Shown: positions 27,135 to 32,887 of the stretch, in pieces
Layout of the letters: each line of letters opens with the position of its first letter
Position numbering within the stretch: the first letter of the stretch is position 1
Origin: a bacterium
GTDB taxonomy: Bacteria > Myxococcota_A > Bradymonadia > REDH01
NCBI GenBank assembly: GCA_030427825.1
Contig: JAUICO010000053.1
Location: 1-32,887 of the forward strand
Length of the DNA stretch: 32,887 bases
Reading direction: 5' to 3'
Made by a program: the position numbers and the translations under genes
The notes under the pieces: model-generated
The model's database searches: none
What the model saw: the letters and a program-made list of their open reading frames with translations, nothing else
Told to the model about the DNA's origin: nothing

Positions 27135-28415
27135 ATGACTGTCTCCCCACCGCCGATCGAGCTGAACAGCGCAGACGACGAATGCGCGTACATGATGTCC
27201 CTGATTCAGCACATCATCGACCAGTGCCCCCGACGGGTCGCGACGAGCGCATCAGAGGCGCGCGCTCATGAGATCCTGGAAGCGGAGCTGCGCCGCGCCG
27301 GCCTGGATACTCACACGGAGTCTTTTCAGTTCAACGACAGCCTCTATCGCAATCTGGCGCTGCATTTCGGCGTGGCCACCGCCGGCTGGGCGCTGCGCAG
27401 GCGCGCACCGGCTCTCGCCTCTGGTCTACAGCTGCTGAGCGGTGTCTCGTATTGGGCGGACAGCACCCGGCGCGCCTACATCCTTCGCAGGGCGCTCGGA
27501 TTCAGACCGTCGCGAAACGTGTTGGGTACCAGACATGCCGCCGGCGAGCCGAGGCTGCGTGTTGTGTTGCTTGCGCACGTGGACGCCGCGTTCACCGGAT
27601 TGATGTTTCACCCGCAGGTGCTCAAGTCGAGCGTATCCTCGCCGCCAACCGGCCCCCTGCGCTTTCTGGAGAAACCCATCTCGGCGGCACTCAAGGGTCA
27701 GATGGCGCTGGCCGCCGTGGCCTTCGCCCGAACCGTGTCCGGACGCAGATTGCGTCCTGCGGGACTCGCTGAGCACATTCTCGCGCTGCCGACGATCATC
27801 ACCTTCGCGCTCGCGTTGGACGTCGTGCTTCGCGATCGAGTCGTGCCCGGCGCCAATGACAATCTGAGTGGAGCGGCTGCGTTGCCCGTACTTGCGCGAC
27901 GCCTTGCCGATCTACCGGATGACGTCGAACTGGTATTCGTCGCGACCGGCTCCGAAGAAGCCGGCCTGGGCGGTGCGGACGCCCTGGCGAGAGCGCATGA
28001 GAGCGACTGGAACCCGGATAACACCGTCGTCATCGGAATCGACACCCTCAGCAACGGCAACACACGCTTCGTCGAAGAAGAAGGTGAGGTTACGCAGCGC
28101 AGAATCTCGTCCAAGCTGCGTCGTACCATGCAGCGCGCCGCGGCCACCGACCCGCGTTTTCGCCACGTTCGCGGTCTGAAGTTCTTTGCAGGAGGCACAG
28201 ACGCCCAAGTCTTCATGCACCGCGGCTTTCACGCAACCGCTATCACGTGTGTGGACCCGGAATTCGGGGCGGCACGCCACTACCACCAACCATCAGACAC
28301 TGCGGAGAATCTGGATCCTCGGCAGATGATGGTCTCCGTCGACTTCTGCGAGGCGGCCATTCGTGCCGTCGTCGACAGCTTCGGCGCTGACTCCTCTGAG
28401 CGTCCTACGAGCTGA
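27135..28415 (+). CDS. M28-family zinc aminopeptidase-like protein
   Basis: 426 residues from the ATG at 27135; the frame is open to 27051, but those residues look non-coding. The two-zinc ligand set of family M28 is complete: His148 with Asp150 (LLAHVDAAF), Asp242 (GANDNLSGAA), catalytic Glu274 and Glu275 (GSEEAGLGG), Asp303 (GIDTLSNGN) and His384 (RHYHQPSDT). It should therefore be an active exopeptidase. No cleavable signal is seen. Two hydrophobic stretches interrupt the fold: about 73-107 before the first ligand strand, and about 211-232 (LAEHILALPTIITFALALDVV) just before Asp242. They may anchor it to the inner membrane. It ends tail-to-tail with the next gene, overlapping by 11 bases. 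Confidence 0.88.
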   Translation: MTVSPPPIELNSADDECAYMMSLIQHIIDQCPRRVATSASEARAHEILEAELRRAGLDTHTESFQFNDSLYRNLALHFGVATAGWALRRRAPALASGLQLLSGVSYWADSTRRAYILRRALGFRPSRNVLGTRHAAGEPRLRVVLLAHVDAAFTGLMFHPQVLKSSVSSPPTGPLRFLEKPISAALKGQMALAAVAFARTVSGRRLRPAGLAEHILALPTIITFALALDVVLRDRVVPGANDNLSGAAALPVLARRLADLPDDVELVFVATGSEEAGLGGADALARAHESDWNPDNTVVIGIDTLSNGNTRFVEEEGEVTQRRISSKLRRTMQRAAATDPRFRHVRGLKFFAGGTDAQVFMHRGFHATAITCVDPEFGAARHYHQPSDTAENLDPRQMMVSVDFCEAAIRAVVDSFGADSSERPTS

Positions 28416-29226
28416 GTACGTCCGGCAGCAGCCGCTCAAGGACGGCAATGCTCAGCGCACGCGCGTCGGCGCTGCAGTGAGCGTTGAACACCATTCCGTC
28501 GAGTTGCATCTCTTTGAGACGATCAAAGAGCTCGATCCCCGTGATGGTCTGCGTGAATGCGCCTGCGGCGGCATCGCCCAGGGACGCGATAAACTCTTCA
28601 GCGTAGCTCTCTCGGGTAAAGAGCGCAGCCAGGTCCCGGCCACCGTCATCCGGCGCGAGCATGAACACGGTCGCCTGCGCCGTGGGGACAAGGACGATGC
28701 TGTAGCGGTCGTAGTTGGCGAGCTTTGCAAAAGGGTTGGAGAGTCGATCGGGCACATGGAGCGCTGCTTCGACGGCGATCTGACGCGCCCAGGCGCGCAT
28801 CAGGTCCACCTGCTCGCCCACATAGTACACCGTGTGATCGCTGGCGGGGTCGATAGAGACCCGGTCAATGGCTACACCCTCGAGCGCTTCGAAGAGCTCA
28901 AAGCCTCCGAACGCAACGGTGTTCGATGGTGCCACGTCGCCACGCCGCTCGACGTCATGAATTGCGTCGAGATCTGAGAAGATCTCAAGGATACGGCGCT
29001 CCCCGATCCTGTGAATCGCAAGGCTTGTGCCCTCGTCAGCGCTACCGCCTGCGGTGCGCCAGGTGGGGTGCCACATGATGGCCTCAAGCGCCGCGTCGCC
29101 GTCCTCACTATCGCCGGCGCCCTGCTCGGCGGTGCGGTCACGCAATGCCATGAGAGCCGCGCGAACCGTCGGTATATCGGCGGTAATCACGGGTAGCGTA
29201 TGCGCGCGAAAGCGACGGCCCGTCAA
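28405..29226 (-). CDS. SseB-like tandem-domain protein, function unknown
   Basis: About 273 residues. The start is uncertain: a TTG at 29226 has AAAGGG nearby, a GTG at 29190 is possible, and an upstream TTG at 29319 would run into the divergent gene. Two similar halves are visible. Each has a strand leading into a short F-(S/T)-x-x-x-x-A helix: ILEIFSDLDAIHDVE in the first and LAALFTRESYAEEFI in the second. A G-x-E-L-F-(E/D)-x-L element follows in each (GFELFEALEG, GIELFDRLKE), then a strand ending in an Asn or Ser turn. This is the pattern of SseB N-terminal domains. Between the halves is a helical linker (EQVDLMRAWARQIAVEAAL). No signal peptide or membrane helix is visible. It overlaps the peptidase gene by 11 bases at the 3' end. 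Confidence 0.6.
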   Translation of the reverse strand: MTGRRFRAHTLPVITADIPTVRAALMALRDRTAEQGAGDSEDGDAALEAIMWHPTWRTAGGSADEGTSLAIHRIGERRILEIFSDLDAIHDVERRGDVAPSNTVAFGGFELFEALEGVAIDRVSIDPASDHTVYYVGEQVDLMRAWARQIAVEAALHVPDRLSNPFAKLANYDRYSIVLVPTAQATVFMLAPDDGGRDLAALFTRESYAEEFIASLGDAAAGAFTQTITGIELFDRLKEMQLDGMVFNAHCSADARALSIAVLERLLPDVLSS

Positions 29227-29235
29227 CCCGTTCCC

Positions 29236-29264
29236 TTTAATCGATGCCGACCCTGTGCTATCGA
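29236..29264 (+). promoter_or_regulatory. Weak promoter-like pair in the 67-base divergent gap
   Basis: TTTAAT (29236-29241), 17 bases, then TATCGA (29259-29264), preceded by CTGTGC as in the 17440 promoter candidate. The gap separates the leftward SseB-like gene from the rightward coiled-coil gene. Two ATCGAT sites also fall here. Support is limited to spacing and position. Confidence 0.3.
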
Positions 29265-29293
29265 TCGAGCAGTGACTTCGCGAGGTGAGTACA

Positions 29294-29950
29294 GTGGCTT
29301 CCAATGACAGCGACGGCAAAGACGGCAGACGCTACGGAATCGATGATACGATTCGCCTGATGCGCACCCTGCCATCGACGAACGTCGAGCTGGTTGTAGA
29401 TGTCGTGAAGAAGACGCTTGAGTCGGTCGACGTCGATATCAACGAGATTATCGATGACGCAGATAAGAAGCTCGTAGAGATTGAAGGCCGCATCAGCAGG
29501 CTCGACGCTGAAATCGAGGGGCTTCTCTCAAAAATCTCAGTGCGACGACGCGAAATCTCGACTCTGGAAGAGGACCACGAAGAAAGCACTCTGGTGAAGA
29601 ACCGACTGCTGCTTGCACGCAACCTGGATGACAGCAGGGAGTGGGACTACGTCCTCGACACACCGTCAGAGTCGACGTCGGACAACCCCGTCGCGGCCCA
29701 TATCGTGCAGGAAGCACAACAGGCCGAGACCTCCGTCCCTCAGAAGGTCGCAGCGGCGCCGAAGCCTCCAGGTGCGAAGAAGGCCGCCGCTACGAAGAAG
29801 GCCGCCGGGCCCCCGGCTGTGAATCCCACGATGCCCGGACGACCGGTGACCGGACCGGCCAACGCCGTAGAGTCCGGGACTTTCGAGGCGATTCGAATCG
29901 ACGAAGTCCGCGCGTCAAAGAACAGCGGCGCCCGTGCAAAGAAGATGTAG
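29294..29950 (+). CDS. Small coiled-coil protein with Lys/Ala/Pro tail, function unknown
   Basis: About 218 residues. The GTG at 29294 is chosen because AGGTGAG (29283-29289) sits just ahead of it; a GTG at 29285 would lie inside this ribosome site. The N-terminal part (GIDDTIRLMRTLPSTNVELVVDVVKKTLESVDVDINEII) is helical. It is followed by a strong heptad-type coiled coil, about residues 52-100 (LVEIEGRISRLDAEIEGLL and on to LEEDHEES). A VKNRLLLARNLDD element follows. The last 80 residues are low complexity, rich in Ala, Pro and Lys (KKAAATKKAAG), with a short positively charged end. There is no signal or membrane helix. The compact core plus basic tail suggests a DNA- or partner-binding cytosolic adaptor, but this is inference. 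The family is not recognised. Confidence 0.75.
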   Translation: MASNDSDGKDGRRYGIDDTIRLMRTLPSTNVELVVDVVKKTLESVDVDINEIIDDADKKLVEIEGRISRLDAEIEGLLSKISVRRREISTLEEDHEESTLVKNRLLLARNLDDSREWDYVLDTPSESTSDNPVAAHIVQEAQQAETSVPQKVAAAPKPPGAKKAAATKKAAGPPAVNPTMPGRPVTGPANAVESGTFEAIRIDEVRASKNSGARAKKM

Positions 29951-30005
29951 GCGAAGGACGGCGCTTCGGACGGCCGGGACCCCGGAAGACCTCGAGCGGG
30001 CTGCG

Positions 30006-30980
30006 CTACTCCAAACGCAGCACCACCTTGCCGGTGGTCTTGCGCGCGAGCAGATCTCGCAGCGCCGTGTGTACCGCTTCGAAAGGTCGCACTGACGAGA
30101 CGGTACCCCGAATCGCACCGTCGGCGAACCACTCGACCAGCGTCTCCAGAGAAGAGCGCATTGTCGCCGGGTCGCGCTCTGCGTACGCTCCCCAGTGCAC
30201 TCCGATCACAGCAATGTTCTTGACCAGCAGAATGTTGGCCGGTGCCTTCGGAACTCGCCCGGCGGCGAAGCCGATCGTGAGCAGCCGCCCGCACCAGTTG
30301 ATACATCGCAACGAGGCGTCGAAGACGTCGCCACCAACCGGATCGTAGATGACGTCAGCGCCGCGTCCGCCCGTGAGCTCTTTCACACGGGCACGAAAGT
30401 CGTCGCTCCGATAGTTGATCAGATGGTCGGCGCCTGCCGCTGCCGCGACCTGTAGCCGCGCGTCACTGCCGGCGGTCGCGATCACGGTGGCGCCCATCTG
30501 CTTTGCGATCGCAACGGCTGTAAGGCCCACGCCACCTGCGGCCCCGTGCACCAGGACCGTCTCGCCGGGCTGCAGCTGCGCTCTGTGGTCCAGCGCGATG
30601 TGCGAGGTCCCCCACGCCACCGGGAAAGAGGCCGCGTCTTCCCAGGACATTGCGTCTGGAATCGCGACCACCATCGGCTCTGCAACCACCACCTCTTCGG
30701 ACCATGCGCCGACACCGGCAACAAACATTACGCGGGTACCGACCGGTATCGAGACGCCGTCGCCGACCTCAACCACTTCGCCGGCGCCTTCGATCCCCGG
30801 CACGAATGGCAGCTCGGGGCGCACCTGGTATTGGCCCTTGATGATCAGCGTGTCTGCGAAGTTGATCGCGGCAGCACGAACACGAATTCGTACGTGTCCC
30901 GCTGCCGACTCCGGCCGTTCGATGTCCTTCACCGCCAGGCCGTCCACTCCGTCGAGCGCGGAACAAACAATCGCTTTCAT
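30006..30980 (-). CDS. Quinone-oxidoreductase-type MDR dehydrogenase (zinc-free)
   Basis: 324 residues from the ATG at 30980, which has GGAG seven bases upstream and matches the usual MKAIVC family start; 18 more codons upstream are open but unlikely. Medium-chain dehydrogenase/reductase with an N-terminal GroES-like domain (AAAINFADTLIIKGQYQVRPELPFVPGIEGAGEVVEVG), then an NADPH-binding Rossmann fold (VHGAAGGVGLTAVAIAKQMGA, followed by GADHLINY). VIYDPVGGDVF and the closing GKVVLRLE are also typical. Catalytic-zinc cysteine/histidine ligands are absent, as expected for the quinone reductase/enoyl reductase branch. Known members reduce quinones or enones with NADPH; the substrate here is unknown. 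It lies 75 bases downstream of ilvD on the same strand, so it may be read through from it. Confidence 0.93.
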   Translation of the reverse strand: MKAIVCSALDGVDGLAVKDIERPESAAGHVRIRVRAAAINFADTLIIKGQYQVRPELPFVPGIEGAGEVVEVGDGVSIPVGTRVMFVAGVGAWSEEVVVAEPMVVAIPDAMSWEDAASFPVAWGTSHIALDHRAQLQPGETVLVHGAAGGVGLTAVAIAKQMGATVIATAGSDARLQVAAAAGADHLINYRSDDFRARVKELTGGRGADVIYDPVGGDVFDASLRCINWCGRLLTIGFAAGRVPKAPANILLVKNIAVIGVHWGAYAERDPATMRSSLETLVEWFADGAIRGTVSSVRPFEAVHTALRDLLARKTTGKVVLRLE

Positions 30981-31024
30981 CACATCACTCCAGTTTGCTT
31001 CGGCCGTGTCGTCCGGTCCGGCGA

Positions 31025-31049
31025 CAGGCGGCACGCTGTACGCCGCCTG
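31025..31049 (-). terminator. 8-bp hairpin just after ilvD
   Basis: Arms CAGGCGGC (31025-31032) and GCCGCCTG (31042-31049) pair perfectly around a nine-base loop. On the leftward transcript it starts seven bases after the ilvD stop codon and about 45 bases before the oxidoreductase start. No T-tract follows. It could partly uncouple the downstream gene. Confidence 0.45.
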
Positions 31050-31055
31050 CGCGCC

Positions 31056-32738
<1,683 letters not shown>

Positions 32739-32887
32739 GATGTGTGCTCAGGAGCAGAGGATGCGGTGATATCAATTGCGCGGCCACCATCGCAGGCAGG
32801 CGTCGGGGGATTCGCCCCAACCGATGCGCAGGTCAAGGTGTGGCACGCAGGCGCAGGTCCTTTTCCATCGCCCGCGCCACGCATACG
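32739..32887. other. Upstream region of ilvD to the window edge
   Basis: The 149 bases before ilvD hold no clear promoter, hairpin or T-box. A leftward frame entering from the right edge ends in TGA at 32833-32835 after 17 codons and reads VARAMEKDLRLRATP at its end. This could be the tail of an upstream gene, but it is too short to judge. Confidence 0.3.

Noticed and set aside
32739..32887. Branched-chain amino acid attenuator ahead of ilvD
   Set aside because: No Leu/Ile/Val-rich leader peptide, hairpin pair or T-tract is seen in the available 149 bases.
32833..32887. Tail of a leftward gene entering from the right edge
   Set aside because: Only 17 codons are in view (ending KDLRLRATP). 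The sequence is plausible coding, but cannot be told from chance.

Overview
The window is GC-rich (roughly 60-65% by eye) and gene-dense. No stretch above 300 bases lacks a gene, and I saw no rRNA, tRNA, CRISPR array, insertion sequence or phage gene. The gene content suggests a predatory or social deltaproteobacterial-type lineage (Myxococcota or Bradymonadia-like). Pointers are a Ser/Thr kinase with a trailing membrane anchor, MopE-type metal-binding and thrombospondin-3 calcium repeats, a Cys-hydrophobic-Arg C-terminal tail of the MYXO-CTERM kind, and large PKD/CARDB lipoproteins. This placement is inferred from gene content only. Many genes appear to start with GTG or TTG.

Layout. 1-7744 is read leftwards: tatB (cut by the left edge), a class A penicillin-binding protein, a secreted barrel-like protein of unknown function, UDP-glucose 6-dehydrogenase, and a rhomboid protease overlapping thiD. 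A divergent gap then leads to a rightward unit at 7866-12552: a Ser/Thr kinase, a secreted protein with two late hydrophobic segments, and a lipoprotein combining a Cys-rich region, a MopE-like motif and a formylglycine-generating-enzyme-like (FGE-like) domain. Facing it at 12609-15890 is a secreted calcium-repeat protein with a 115-residue super-repeat. Behind that is a single-pass membrane protein (16114-17232).

From 17440 to 25668 runs a tightly packed rightward operon of four genes, each joined to the next by a 4-base stop/start overlap. It encodes a 1377-residue PKD/CARDB/PPC lipoprotein, a degenerate homologue of NDP-forming acyl-CoA synthetases, a metallophosphoesterase and adenylosuccinate lyase (purB). 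The rest is a lipoprotein (leftward), an M28 peptidase (rightward), an SseB-like protein (leftward) divergent from a small coiled-coil protein, a quinone-oxidoreductase-type MDR enzyme, and ilvD.

How the genes work together. Housekeeping functions (tatB, PBP, ugd, thiD, purB, ilvD) alternate with lineage-specific surface and signalling proteins. The two most interesting units are the kinase/FGE-like lipoprotein cluster and the operon that couples a giant surface lipoprotein to an apparently inactive acyl-CoA ligase homologue and purB. Several 3' ends carry strong GC hairpins without a following T-tract.
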